Below, one piece after another: positions 32,038 to 39,758 of a stretch of 64,000 nucleotides of DNA. The notes beneath the pieces are model-generated. The model had not been told where the DNA came from, searched no databases, and saw only the letters and a program-made list of their open reading frames with translations. This DNA comes from Conexibacter woesei Iso977N (GTDB lineage Bacteria; Actinomycetota; Thermoleophilia; Solirubrobacterales; Solirubrobacteraceae). Position numbers and translations under genes: made by a program. Numbering within the stretch: position 1 is the first letter of the stretch; the number at the start of each line of letters is the position of its first letter. The DNA is taken from positions 1,054,001 through 1,118,000 of the forward strand of contig NZ_AUKG01000002.1 of NCBI RefSeq assembly GCF_000424625.1, given 5' to 3'.

Positions 32038-32103
32038 TCGCTCCGCTGCGCGTCGGCTCCCCGTCCGCCCGCCATCGCTCCGCCGCCCGTCGGCTCCCGT
32101 CCG
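32038..32103 (+). repeat. Imperfect direct repeat in a C-rich intergenic region
   Basis: Two copies of about 29 bases (32038-32067 and 32075-32103) share TCGCTCCG, CGTCGGCTCCC and GTCCG with a few differences. They lie within the 226-base, C-rich gap between tadC and the nicotinate phosphoribosyltransferase gene. The gap has no gene and no clear hairpin; its C-rich, G-poor look suits a Rho-dependent end for the tad operon. Confidence 0.35.
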
Positions 32104-32184
32104 TTCGGCCCGGCGTCGCACCGCCAGGGTCCCGCCGCCGCTCCGCCAACCCACCCGCCACCCGCGCCGTCGCGCGCTTCTCGC

Positions 32185-32190
32185 TAGGTT
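32185..32190 (+). promoter_or_regulatory. -10 element, leaderless start
   Basis: TAGGTT lies 7 bases before the ATG at 32198 and there is no ribosome-binding site. Confidence 0.5.
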
Positions 32191-32197
32191 CCCGCCG

Positions 32198-33286
32198 ATG
32201 GCGCCGGATCCGCTGCGACTTGACCCTGCCACCTTCCAGCTGCCCGTCGGCCGGTTGCGGGCCGGGTACTACAGCGACGCGTACTTCAGGTCGACGAAGG
32301 AGCTGCTCGAGGCGCAGGACCGGCATCCGCGGGTCCTGATGCAGGTCTTCCAGAAGCAGGAGTCGTTGCTCGGCGGAGTGGACGAGGCGATCGCCGTCCT
32401 GAAGGTCGGTGCCGGCCACATCGGATCCGACGGCGTGTGGGTCCCGGCGTGGGATGACCTCGTCGTCCACGCCCTCTACGAGGGTGACCGGATCGAGCCG
32501 CGCGAGACCGTCATGACGATCGAGGGCGACTACGCGCAGTTCGCGCACCTCGAGACCGTCTACCTCGGCTGCATGGCCCGTCGGTCGCTGGTCATGCGCA
32601 ACGTGAGGGCCGTCGTCGACGCCGCCCGCGGCAAGGACATCATGTTCTTCCCCGCTCGCCACGACCACTGGCTCGTCCAGACCGGCGACGGCTGGGCGGC
32701 GCACATCGCCGGCGCGATCGGCGTCTCGACCGACGCCCAGGCCTCCTGGTGGGGCGGTCGCGGCATCGGCACGGTGCCGCACGCGCTGATCGCCGCCTAC
32801 GGCGGGGACACCGTCGCCGCCGCCCGCGCCTTCGCCGACCGCTACAAGGACACCATCAACGTCACCGTGTTGGTTGACTTCGAGAACGACTCGGCCCGGA
32901 CCGCCGTCGAGGTCGCCGACGCCCTCGGCCCCGACCTCTGGGGCGTCCGCCTCGACACCTCCGAGACGCTCGTCGACGAAGCCCTCGCCGACCTCGGCGA
33001 CGACGCCCCGCGCGGCGTCAACGTCGAACTCGCCCGCCGCGTCCGCACCGCGCTCGACGACGCCGGCCACTCCCGCGTGAAGATCGTCGCCTCCGGCGGC
33101 TTCGACGCGACCAAGATCCAGGACTTCGAGGACCAGGGCGCGCCGGTCGACGCCTACGGCGTCGGCTCCTCGCTCCTCCGCGGCCAGAACGACTTCACCG
33201 CCGACATCGTCCGTGTCGACGGCAACCCGATCTCGAAGGTCGGTCGCGAAGAGCGCCCGAACCCTCGCCTCGTCCGCGTCGCCTAG
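32198..33286 (+). CDS. pncB: Nicotinate phosphoribosyltransferase family protein
   Basis: A 362-residue protein of the nicotinate/quinolinate PRTase family. Recognisable parts are GYYSDAYFRSTKELLEAQ at the N-terminus, MTIEGDYAQFAHLETVYLGC, the active-site region FFPARHDHWLVQTGDGWAAH (with the HD-type segment), NVTVLVDFENDS and KIVASGGFDATKIQDFEDQG, followed by DAYGVGSSLLRG for phosphate binding. It converts nicotinate and PRPP to nicotinate mononucleotide for NAD salvage. It is shorter than E. coli PncB and is closer to the archaeal/actinobacterial type. It is a single-gene unit with a leaderless-type start and a very strong terminator. Confidence 0.88.
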   Translation: MAPDPLRLDPATFQLPVGRLRAGYYSDAYFRSTKELLEAQDRHPRVLMQVFQKQESLLGGVDEAIAVLKVGAGHIGSDGVWVPAWDDLVVHALYEGDRIEPRETVMTIEGDYAQFAHLETVYLGCMARRSLVMRNVRAVVDAARGKDIMFFPARHDHWLVQTGDGWAAHIAGAIGVSTDAQASWWGGRGIGTVPHALIAAYGGDTVAAARAFADRYKDTINVTVLVDFENDSARTAVEVADALGPDLWGVRLDTSETLVDEALADLGDDAPRGVNVELARRVRTALDDAGHSRVKIVASGGFDATKIQDFEDQGAPVDAYGVGSSLLRGQNDFTADIVRVDGNPISKVGREERPNPRLVRVA

Positions 33287-33314
33287 CCGCCCGGAAGAGA
33301 GCGGCGAGCCGCGC

Positions 33315-33354
33315 CGCGCCGGGCGCGCCGCCTGGAGGCGGCGCGCCCGGCGCG
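33315..33354. terminator. Bidirectional hairpin between pncB and the DUF3352 gene
   Basis: A perfect 18-bp stem, CGCGCCGGGCGCGCCGCC (33315-33332) with its complement at 33337-33354 around a TGGA loop, sits between two convergent genes and can end transcription from both sides. Confidence 0.7.
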
Positions 33355-33359
33355 TGGTG

Positions 33360-34973
33360 CTACGGGACAGAGACCGCGGCCTTGAGGTGGATCGCGTTGT
33401 CGGTCTTCGTGAGGCCGGCGGCGGCGGGGCCGAAGGTGTCGAGGGTTGGCTTGGCCTTGGCCCACTTGGCGTCGTTGCCCGCGAAGGACGACAACAACGT
33501 GACGACCTGGGGTGTGTCGAGGAACAGCGAGGGCTTGGTGTCGCCCAGCAGGCCGGCGGCCGTCTTGTAGGGCTCGGTCCCGCTCAGCGGAGAGCCGCCC
33601 GCCAGTGCGTCCCTTGCCGCGCCGGAGCCGATGGCGACAACGAACTTGTCGTCCTTGGCCGCGACGTCGATCGCGCCGCCCGGCACCGAAGGCTCGCGCA
33701 CCGAGAACCCGACCGCACCGCCCGACGAGGACACCGCGCCCGCGCTCACGCCCAAGCCCTTCAACAACTTCCGGATCTTCGGCACCGCGGCCCGCGACGC
33801 GGCCGGGTCCTTGGAGTGGACGACCAGCGCCCCGGACAACGACGACTTCGTCGTCCCGCGCACGAACAGCGCGGCGTCGCCCATCCACGACAACAAGTCC
33901 TTCTGGACGTCGATCCCAAGCTGCGACTTCAACCCGTCCAACAGCGTCGCCGGGTCCATGCCGCCCGTCACGCCGCTGGCGGCGCCGCTCCTCAGCGCAC
34001 CGTTGACGGCACCTCCGACGTCCCCGATCCCGAGGCTCAGCCACGACCCCGCGGGGACCGCCGCCGCGGCACCCGGACCGTCGCCGCCGCTCGCGGCCCT
34101 CGCCGCGCCGGCCTTCAGCCCGACCGCCGCCGCGTCGAGCTGCACCGCGTCCTTCGCCACATTCAGCGACGCCGCCACCGACTGCAGCCCGGACCCCGCC
34201 AGCAGCTGCTGGACGACCCTCAGACCCTGCGCATTACCGGAGGACAGCGACCCGCTCGCCACGCCCGCGAACAAGTTGAAGAACTTCAGCGGGTCGGCGT
34301 ACAAGAACCCGAGACCATCCGTCCCGACCGCGTCGCGCGCCGACTTGAACGCGCCCGCGTCCGCCAGCTTCGCGCCCGACTGCGCGTCGACCGCCGACTT
34401 GAAGGCCTTGTCGGTCCCGACCAGCACAACGTGGTTGACAACGGCCGCGGCGAGGTCGTCGCTCGCCTTGTACTGGTACTTGACGTCGCGGTAGGTCTCG
34501 GTCTTGCCGTCCTTCACGCGCGCGTCGACGAACTTCTGCGCCGCGTCGTCGTCCTTGGACGCGACGGCCAGCACGATGTCCGGGTCGTCGCGCCTCGCGC
34601 TCAGGCCCATCAGCGCCAGCCCGGCGCGCTGCCCGAGCCACGGCGCGATGTCCCTCTCGTACGACGCGCCCCTGTCGCCGATCGCGTCGTCGAGCCAGCC
34701 GACGACCGTGCCCGCCGGGTCGCTCGTCCGCAGGACCTTGCCGGCGACCGACTTGGCGTTGTCGGCCAGGTCGCCCGACGGCTGCACCTGCAGCTCGACG
34801 TAGACGGGCGCCGACGCCGGCAGGAACGCCGCGGGATCCGCGCCCGCGTTCCCGCCGCCACCGCTCGACCCGGATGAGTCGCCGCACCCGGCGACCGGAA
34901 CCGCAGCGGCGATGGCCGCCAGCACAGCAACCGCGGCGCGCTTCCGACGCCGCGGCAGGAGGGAGGAGGTCAT
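33360..34973 (-). CDS. DUF3352 lipoprotein
   Basis: A 537-residue exported protein. The N-terminus has an RRRK charge cluster, a hydrophobic core and a lipobox (AAVPVAGC), so it should be lipid-anchored; a Ser/Gly-rich spacer follows. The remainder fits DUF3352: FLPASAPVYVELQVQPSGDL, YERDIAPWLGQRAGLALMG, DDLAAAVVNHVVLVGTDKAF, SWLSLGIGDVGGAVNGAL and SWMGDAALFVRG. DUF3352 proteins are common in Solirubrobacterales and cyanobacteria, without a known function. The ATG at 34973 follows TAGGAT by 7 bases on the minus strand. Codon use is lysine-AAG/aspartate rich as in its neighbours. Confidence 0.82.
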   Translation of the reverse strand: MTSSLLPRRRKRAAVAVLAAIAAAVPVAGCGDSSGSSGGGGNAGADPAAFLPASAPVYVELQVQPSGDLADNAKSVAGKVLRTSDPAGTVVGWLDDAIGDRGASYERDIAPWLGQRAGLALMGLSARRDDPDIVLAVASKDDDAAQKFVDARVKDGKTETYRDVKYQYKASDDLAAAVVNHVVLVGTDKAFKSAVDAQSGAKLADAGAFKSARDAVGTDGLGFLYADPLKFFNLFAGVASGSLSSGNAQGLRVVQQLLAGSGLQSVAASLNVAKDAVQLDAAAVGLKAGAARAASGGDGPGAAAAVPAGSWLSLGIGDVGGAVNGALRSGAASGVTGGMDPATLLDGLKSQLGIDVQKDLLSWMGDAALFVRGTTKSSLSGALVVHSKDPAASRAAVPKIRKLLKGLGVSAGAVSSSGGAVGFSVREPSVPGGAIDVAAKDDKFVVAIGSGAARDALAGGSPLSGTEPYKTAAGLLGDTKPSLFLDTPQVVTLLSSFAGNDAKWAKAKPTLDTFGPAAAGLTKTDNAIHLKAAVSVP

Positions 34974-34980
34974 GCGCCGA

Positions 34981-34986
34981 ATCCTA
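34981..34986 (-). promoter_or_regulatory. -10 element, leaderless start
   Basis: On the minus strand TAGGAT lies 7 bases before the ATG at 34973. Confidence 0.45.
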
Positions 34987-35540
34987 CGACCGTCCCCGCA
35001 CCCCCGAGCCGGTGGACAACCCACACGCGCCAGGCGGCCAGCATCCGCCGCGCCCGACTCGACCCGCGACGGGAGGCGCGCGCGAGGAGGGACGGCGGCG
35101 GCGAGCGGCGTGGCGCGCGCGGGGGTCAGGGGCGAAGTGAGAAGCAGGGGCGCGTCGGAGGCACGGCGCGCGGAGGTGGAGGGCGAAGTCGAGCGCGGCA
35201 GGGCGCGCGGAGGAAGTGGCGCGAGGGCGAGGGCGAGCGATGGCGGACCGCGACTGGGAGGCGTGGCCGGGATGGCGCGCGCTCGCAGGGGCGCGCTCGC
35301 GGGTGGCGCGCTCGCGCGCGTGCGGCGCGGCTCGAACCCGGGCGTCGGATTCCTCCCACGACGCCCCACCTGGAGCACACCGGACGGACGGAACGGCCCG
35401 AAACCGGCAACCGGTGTTGCGGCCGCCCGAAATGCACGAGCACGTGCAGTTCGGCGACGCCAGATCTCCCACCGTCACCCACCGTCGAAAACCCACCAAC
35501 AGAGCCAAATCTCAGACCACGCACACCCGTCGGACGTCCG
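34987..35540. other. Long non-coding stretch upstream of the dcw cluster
   Basis: About 550 bases without a believable gene. 35080-35330 is purine-rich on the plus strand with repeated GGCGCGCGGAGG and GGCGCGCTCGCG units; from about 35400 the sequence becomes more A+T-containing and pyrimidine-mixed. ORFs here have unnatural Arg/Ala composition. I searched by eye for RNase P, tmRNA, SRP and tRNA landmarks and found none convincing. Confidence 0.5.
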
Positions 35541-35567
35541 TGGGTGGGGGAAAGTGTGGAATTGGTG

Positions 35568-35596
35568 TTGCATCGTGGGGGAGGGTGGGATAGAAA
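35568..35596 (+). promoter_or_regulatory. mraZ promoter with MraZ-box repeats in the spacer
   Basis: TTGCAT (35568-35573) and TAGAAA (35591-35596) are 17 bases apart. The spacer holds TGGGG (35576) and TGGGA (35586) separated by exactly 5 bases, the TGGGN-N5 pattern bound by MraZ in other bacteria; further GTGGG units lie at 35540 and 35544. Binding here would block the promoter, so mraZ would repress its own operon. Confidence 0.6.
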
Positions 35597-35608
35597 GCTG
35601 CCTGCGGA

Positions 35609-35660
35609 CCGGGGTGGAGGAGCTCCTCCCACTCCTCCACCCCGGCCCCTCTTCTTGTTC
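35609..35660 (+). terminator. Terminator-like attenuator hairpin in the mraZ leader
   Basis: A perfect 14-bp stem, CCGGGGTGGAGGAG (35609-35622) with CTCCTCCACCCCGG (35632-35645), closes a 9-base loop and is followed by CCCCTCTTCTTGTTC. It starts about where transcription from the mraZ promoter would begin and lies entirely before the mraZ ATG, so it can lower read-through into the whole cluster. Confidence 0.6.
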
Positions 35661-35683
35661 GCAATGCAGCCGCACCCGTCCAC

Positions 35684-36136
35684 ATGGACACCTCGTTCAC
35701 CGGCCAGGCCGACTACACCCTCGACGCCAAGAACCGCCTCACGGTTCCTGCGCGGTATCGAGGCGCCCTGGAATCCGGCCTCGTCCTCGCCAAGGACATC
35801 GAGACCTGCGTCGCGATCTGGCCGACCGCCGGCTACGACGACTTCCGTCGCGCGGCGCTCCAGGACGTGCACCCGATGAGCCAGCGCGGGCGCAAGATCA
35901 TGACCTTCTTCTCCGCCAACTCGATGCCGGGGGCCCTCGACTCCGCGGGCCGCGTCCCGCTCCAGCCGTTCCTGCTGGACCACGGCAAGCTCACCGACTC
36001 CCGCGACGTGACCGTCGTGGGCGCGGGCGACCACCTCCAGATCTGGAACCGCGAGGCCTGGCAGGCCTACAACGACCAGCTCGCGGCCGACATCTTCGAC
36101 ATCTCCGCGGCGTTCGACACGCCCGCCTCCGCGTGA
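35684..36136 (+). CDS. mraZ: Division/cell wall cluster transcriptional repressor MraZ
   Basis: A 150-residue protein with two SpoVT/AbrB-like halves: FTGQADYTLDAKNRLTVPARYR and GALDSAGRVPLQPFL, each with the conserved D-x-x-R core. It binds TGGGN repeats upstream of its own gene and tunes the dcw operon. No Shine-Dalgarno sequence precedes the ATG; the nearby ATG at 35664 is out of frame. Translation may thus be weak or depend on processing of the leader. Its TGA overlaps the ATG of rsmH. Confidence 0.95.
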   Translation: MDTSFTGQADYTLDAKNRLTVPARYRGALESGLVLAKDIETCVAIWPTAGYDDFRRAALQDVHPMSQRGRKIMTFFSANSMPGALDSAGRVPLQPFLLDHGKLTDSRDVTVVGAGDHLQIWNREAWQAYNDQLAADIFDISAAFDTPASA

Positions 36137-37107
36137 TGCTCACTATCCCTTATGACATGACCGCCTCACATGTCCCGGTCCTCGCCGGCGAGCTGATCGA
36201 GGCGCTCGACCCGCAGCCCGGCCAGATCGCCGTCGACTGCACGTTCGGCGCCGGTGGCCACGCCCGTCTCGTCGCGGAGCGCATCGGCCCGTCCGGCACG
36301 CTGATCGCCATCGATCGCGACGAGACCGCGCGCGCCCATTTCGACACCTTCGCCCACGAGGTCGCGTGCACCACGCGCTTCGTCCACGCCTCGTTCGCCG
36401 AGGGCCTCAGGCAGCTCCTGCAGGAGGGCGTCCGCGCCGACCTCGTCTACGTCGACCTCGGCATCTCCTCGATGCAGGTCGACACCTGGGAGCGCGGCTT
36501 CTCCTACAGCTACGACGCGCCGCTCGACATGCGCATGGACGGGACCCAGGAGCTCGACGCCAGGACCGTCGTCAACACCTGGCCCGAGCGCCGGATCATG
36601 CAGATCCTGCGCGAGTACGGCGATGAGCGCTTCGCAAGGCAGATCGCTCGCGAGATCGTGAAGGTCCGCGAGGACCAGGCGATCGACACGACCTCCGCGC
36701 TGGTCGACATCATCAACAACGCGATCCCCGCGCGCGCCCGCTTCGCCGGTGGCCATCCCGCCAAGCGCAGCTTCCAGGCGATCCGGATCGCGGTCAACGA
36801 CGAGCTGGGGCAGGTCGACGAGGCCCTCCCGCTCGCCTGGCAGATCCTCAGGACGAATGGCCGCTTTGCAGGCATTTCCTTCCACAGCGGCGAAGACCGC
36901 CGTGTGAAGCGCTTCCTCGCCGACCGCGCGCAGGGGTGCACGTGCCCGCCGGAGCTCCCGGTGTGCGTGTGCGGCCGGACGCCGGAGGCGGAGTTGATCG
37001 GCCGCGGCATCGCGCCGTCGGCCGGCGAGGTCGCAAGCAACCCCCGTTCGGCGTCCGCCCGGATGCGCGCCGCTCGCAAGCTCAGGGAAGAGGAGCACTC
37101 AGCATGA
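36136..37107 (+). CDS. rsmH: 16S rRNA (cytosine(1402)-N4)-methyltransferase
   Basis: A 323-residue enzyme. It shows HVPVLAGELIEAL, the SAM-binding FGAGGHARLVAERI, LGISSMQVDTWERGFSYSYD with DAPLDMRMD, GGHPAKRSFQAIRIAVNDEL and FHSGEDRRVKRFL, then a Cys-containing segment (CTCPPELPVCVCG) and NPRSASARMRAARK, all characteristic of RsmH (MraW). It methylates C1402 in the decoding centre of 16S rRNA. Two starts are possible: ATG 36136 (overlapping the mraZ stop) and ATG 36157, right before the conserved core. The stop overlaps the ATG of the FtsL-like gene. Confidence 0.95.
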   Translation: MLTIPYDMTASHVPVLAGELIEALDPQPGQIAVDCTFGAGGHARLVAERIGPSGTLIAIDRDETARAHFDTFAHEVACTTRFVHASFAEGLRQLLQEGVRADLVYVDLGISSMQVDTWERGFSYSYDAPLDMRMDGTQELDARTVVNTWPERRIMQILREYGDERFARQIAREIVKVREDQAIDTTSALVDIINNAIPARARFAGGHPAKRSFQAIRIAVNDELGQVDEALPLAWQILRTNGRFAGISFHSGEDRRVKRFLADRAQGCTCPPELPVCVCGRTPEAELIGRGIAPSAGEVASNPRSASARMRAARKLREEEHSA

Positions 37108-38078
37108 CCCCGCCGCCCGCCGCCACCGCCGGAGGGACCCGGGCGCTGCCGCGCACCGCCGTCCCGCGCGCACCCCGCCGCGTCAGCGGCCCCGCCAAGC
37201 CCAACCGCCGCGACGGTGGAGGCGCAAGCGCAGGCGCCATCCGCGACCGCCGCGACGACTCCGCGCGCCGCGCACGCACCCGCGGCGCCACCGCCGGCGA
37301 TCCCTTCGTCGTCCGCGCGCTGCACCGCACGCAGCGGATGGCCGACTCCCGCTTCCTGGACCGCCTGATCCGCGGCCGCCTGTGGATCCCGCTCGTCGCG
37401 GTCGGCCTCATGGGCATCGTGTTCATGCAGGTCACGATGTTGAAGTTCAACGCCGGGATCGGCCGCGCGGTCACCTCCGCCGCGACCCTCGAGCAGCAGA
37501 ACGCGACGATGCGGGCCGACCTCTCCCGCCAGGAGTCCGGCGACCGCATCGCCACGGTCGCCCACAGCCTCGGCATGGTCGTCCCCGCCGACGGCACGAC
37601 CGCCTACGTCGCTGCCGCCCGCGGGCAGGCGCACAAGGCCGTCACCAAGATGACGCCCGCCGACGCCTCCGCCGTCCAGCGCACGCAGGCCGGCGCGCAG
37701 CTCGCGCAGGGCCAGGCCGCCGGGACCCAGACGACGGGCAGCGCGACCGCCGCGCCGACGCCCGCCCAGGCGCAGGTCCAGGCCGCGACCGGCACGCAGC
37801 AGCCGGTGACCCCGGTCACCCCGAGCACCTCGACTTCCACGGGCGCCTCCGCGACGGGCACCACCGGGACGACGGCGCAGACGCCGTCGACCGCCGTCGC
37901 CCAGGCGCCCGCCGGTGGCACCGCCACCACCGCTTCGACCGGGACCGGAACAGGCACCACCGCCGCCGGGACCACGAGTGGGGGTACCGCGGCCGCGGGC
38001 ACCACAGCCGCAGCCGCGGGCACCGCCCCGCAACAGCAACCGCAGACCACCGGCGCCACCGCCGCGCCGCAGGGGTAG
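37104..38078 (+). CDS. ftsL: FtsL-like division protein with long low-complexity tail
   Basis: A 324-residue bitopic membrane protein in the ftsL position. Residues 1-90 are basic and cytoplasmic, the helix is about 92-112 (LWIPLVAVGLMGIVFMQVTML), and 118-145 is a short coiled coil (TLEQQNATMRADLSRQESGD) followed by IATVAHSLGMVVPADG, matching FtsL/FtsB-type divisome proteins. Unlike ordinary FtsL (about 100-120 residues), it continues for some 150 residues of Thr/Ala/Gly/Gln low complexity outside the membrane. The ATG overlaps the rsmH stop; ftsI begins 6 bases after its end. Assignment rests on topology and synteny. Confidence 0.78.
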   Translation: MTPPPAATAGGTRALPRTAVPRAPRRVSGPAKPNRRDGGGASAGAIRDRRDDSARRARTRGATAGDPFVVRALHRTQRMADSRFLDRLIRGRLWIPLVAVGLMGIVFMQVTMLKFNAGIGRAVTSAATLEQQNATMRADLSRQESGDRIATVAHSLGMVVPADGTTAYVAAARGQAHKAVTKMTPADASAVQRTQAGAQLAQGQAAGTQTTGSATAAPTPAQAQVQAATGTQQPVTPVTPSTSTSTGASATGTTGTTAQTPSTAVAQAPAGGTATTASTGTGTGTTAAGTTSGGTAAAGTTAAAAGTAPQQQPQTTGATAAPQG

Positions 38079-38084
38079 GCCGCC

Positions 38085-39746
38085 ATGGTCCTGGTCGAAC
38101 GCCGCATCGGCCTGCTCTTCGCGTTCTTCCTGTCCTTGATCGTCCTGGCCGGGATGCGCTCGCTCCAGCTCGGCACGCTCAAGGGCGGCTCGCTCAGGGC
38201 CGCCGCGGCCATGCAGCAGGTCAAGACGATCGACGTCCCTGCACACCGCGGCACGATCACCGACCGCAAGGGCGTCGAGCTCGCGGTCTCCGAGGCCGCC
38301 AGCGACATCACCGCGACGCCCTACCTCGTCAAGGACAAGCTCAAGGTCGCGAGCAGGATCGCGCCGCTCCTGGGCCTCAGCCCCGAGGACACGCTCAAGA
38401 AGCTCTCGTCGCCCGGCGGCTACGTCTGGCTCGGCCACCGCGTCCCCGGCCCGCAGGCCGACAGGATCGCCGCGATGAGGATCGACGGCATCGACCTCGC
38501 GCCGACGCAGCGCCGCGTCTACCCACGCGACTGGCTCGCCTCGCAGGTCCTGGGCAGCATCAACCTCGCGGGCACCGGCTACTCCGGCGTCGAGGAGGAG
38601 CTGAACTCCAGGCTCTCCGGGACCGACGGCCAGCGCCGCGTCGTCAAGGACGGCGCGGGCGCCGACATCAAGGTCCAGAACACCAGGGTCGGCCGTGCCG
38701 GTGCCAAGGTGGAGCTGTCGCTCGACGCCAACATCCAGGACAAGGTCGAGGACGTCCTGAAGGGCATCGGCAAGACCTACCGCCCGCTGGGCGCGACCGC
38801 GATGGTCACCGACCCGAGGACCGGCGAGATCCTCGCGCTGGCCAACTGGCCGCAGGTCAACGCCAACGCGCCGACGCAGGCCCCGGACTACGCGAACCAG
38901 AACCGCGCGGTCGGCTACACCTATGAGCCTGGTTCCACGTTCAAGGCCGTGACGGTCGCGGGCGCACTCGAGGACGGGCTGGTCACGCCCGACACCTCGT
39001 TCTACCTGCCGTCGCAGATCACGATGTACGACAAGGTCATCAAGAACGCCGAGCCGCGCCCGGCGGAGAACATGACCGTCAGCCAGATCCTGGCGCAGTC
39101 CGACAACGTCGGCGCGATCACGATCGGCCGCAAGCTCGGCGCGTCGCGCTTCGACTACTACGTGCGCAAGTTCGGCTTCGGCAAGAGGACCGGCACCGAC
39201 CTCCCCGGCGAGGAGCAGGGCATCGTGCTCCCGCTCTCCAAATACTCGGGAACGTCGATGGGCAACCTCCCGATCGGCCAGGGCGAGTCGGTCACGCCCG
39301 CCCAGATCGCGCAGTTCTACGGCGCCATCGCCAACGGCGGGATCCTCAAGACCCCGCACGTGGTCCGCCGCGTGGACGGCAGGCTCGTCACGCACACCAC
39401 GAACAAGCGCATCATGAAGGCCTCGACGGCCGCTGCGCTGCGCCAGATGCTCGAGGGCGTCTTCAGGGAGGGCGGCACCGCGCACGCCGTCCAGATCCCG
39501 GGCTACACGCTGGCGGGCAAGACCGGCACGGCCAACAAGGTCGACCACGCCACCGGCACCTACTCCGACAGGAACTACATCGCGTCGTTCGTCGGCTTCG
39601 CCCCGGCCAACAACCCCAAGTTGCTGATCTCGGTGATGGTCGATCAGCCCGCGGGCGGCTCGATCTTCGGCGCGGAGGTCGCGGCGCCGGCGTTCGGGAA
39701 GATCGCGAGCTTCGCGCTCGGCTACGAGAAGATCCCGCCGCAGTAG
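38085..39746 (+). CDS. ftsI: Peptidoglycan transpeptidase FtsI / PBP3-type
   Basis: A 553-residue class B penicillin-binding protein. One N-terminal helix (residues 8-24) anchors it; the pedestal domain shows HRGTITDRKGVELAVS and QRRVYPRDWLASQVLG. The transpeptidase has the catalytic Ser284-x-x-Lys287 (EPGSTFK), SDN at 339-341 and KTGT at 479-482. There is no PASTA domain at the end. It cross-links septal peptidoglycan with FtsW. It stands between ftsL and murE in the conserved order. Confidence 0.94.
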   Translation: MVLVERRIGLLFAFFLSLIVLAGMRSLQLGTLKGGSLRAAAAMQQVKTIDVPAHRGTITDRKGVELAVSEAASDITATPYLVKDKLKVASRIAPLLGLSPEDTLKKLSSPGGYVWLGHRVPGPQADRIAAMRIDGIDLAPTQRRVYPRDWLASQVLGSINLAGTGYSGVEEELNSRLSGTDGQRRVVKDGAGADIKVQNTRVGRAGAKVELSLDANIQDKVEDVLKGIGKTYRPLGATAMVTDPRTGEILALANWPQVNANAPTQAPDYANQNRAVGYTYEPGSTFKAVTVAGALEDGLVTPDTSFYLPSQITMYDKVIKNAEPRPAENMTVSQILAQSDNVGAITIGRKLGASRFDYYVRKFGFGKRTGTDLPGEEQGIVLPLSKYSGTSMGNLPIGQGESVTPAQIAQFYGAIANGGILKTPHVVRRVDGRLVTHTTNKRIMKASTAAALRQMLEGVFREGGTAHAVQIPGYTLAGKTGTANKVDHATGTYSDRNYIASFVGFAPANNPKLLISVMVDQPAGGSIFGAEVAAPAFGKIASFALGYEKIPPQ

Positions 39747-39758
39747 GGCGGGAACCGG

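Noticed and set aside
32038-32103. CRISPR-like repeats
   Set aside because: Only two imperfect copies with an 8-base gap, no spacers of regular length and no cas genes.
35328-35345. tRNA T-arm-like GGGTTCGAGCC on the minus strand
   Set aside because: The flanking bases do not form a 5-bp T-stem and no acceptor, D or anticodon arm can be drawn around it.
34987-35660. RNase P RNA or other known housekeeping RNA upstream of mraZ
   Set aside because: The conserved GAGGAAAGTCC-type block and the matching 3' element are not present; no tmRNA or SRP landmarks either.
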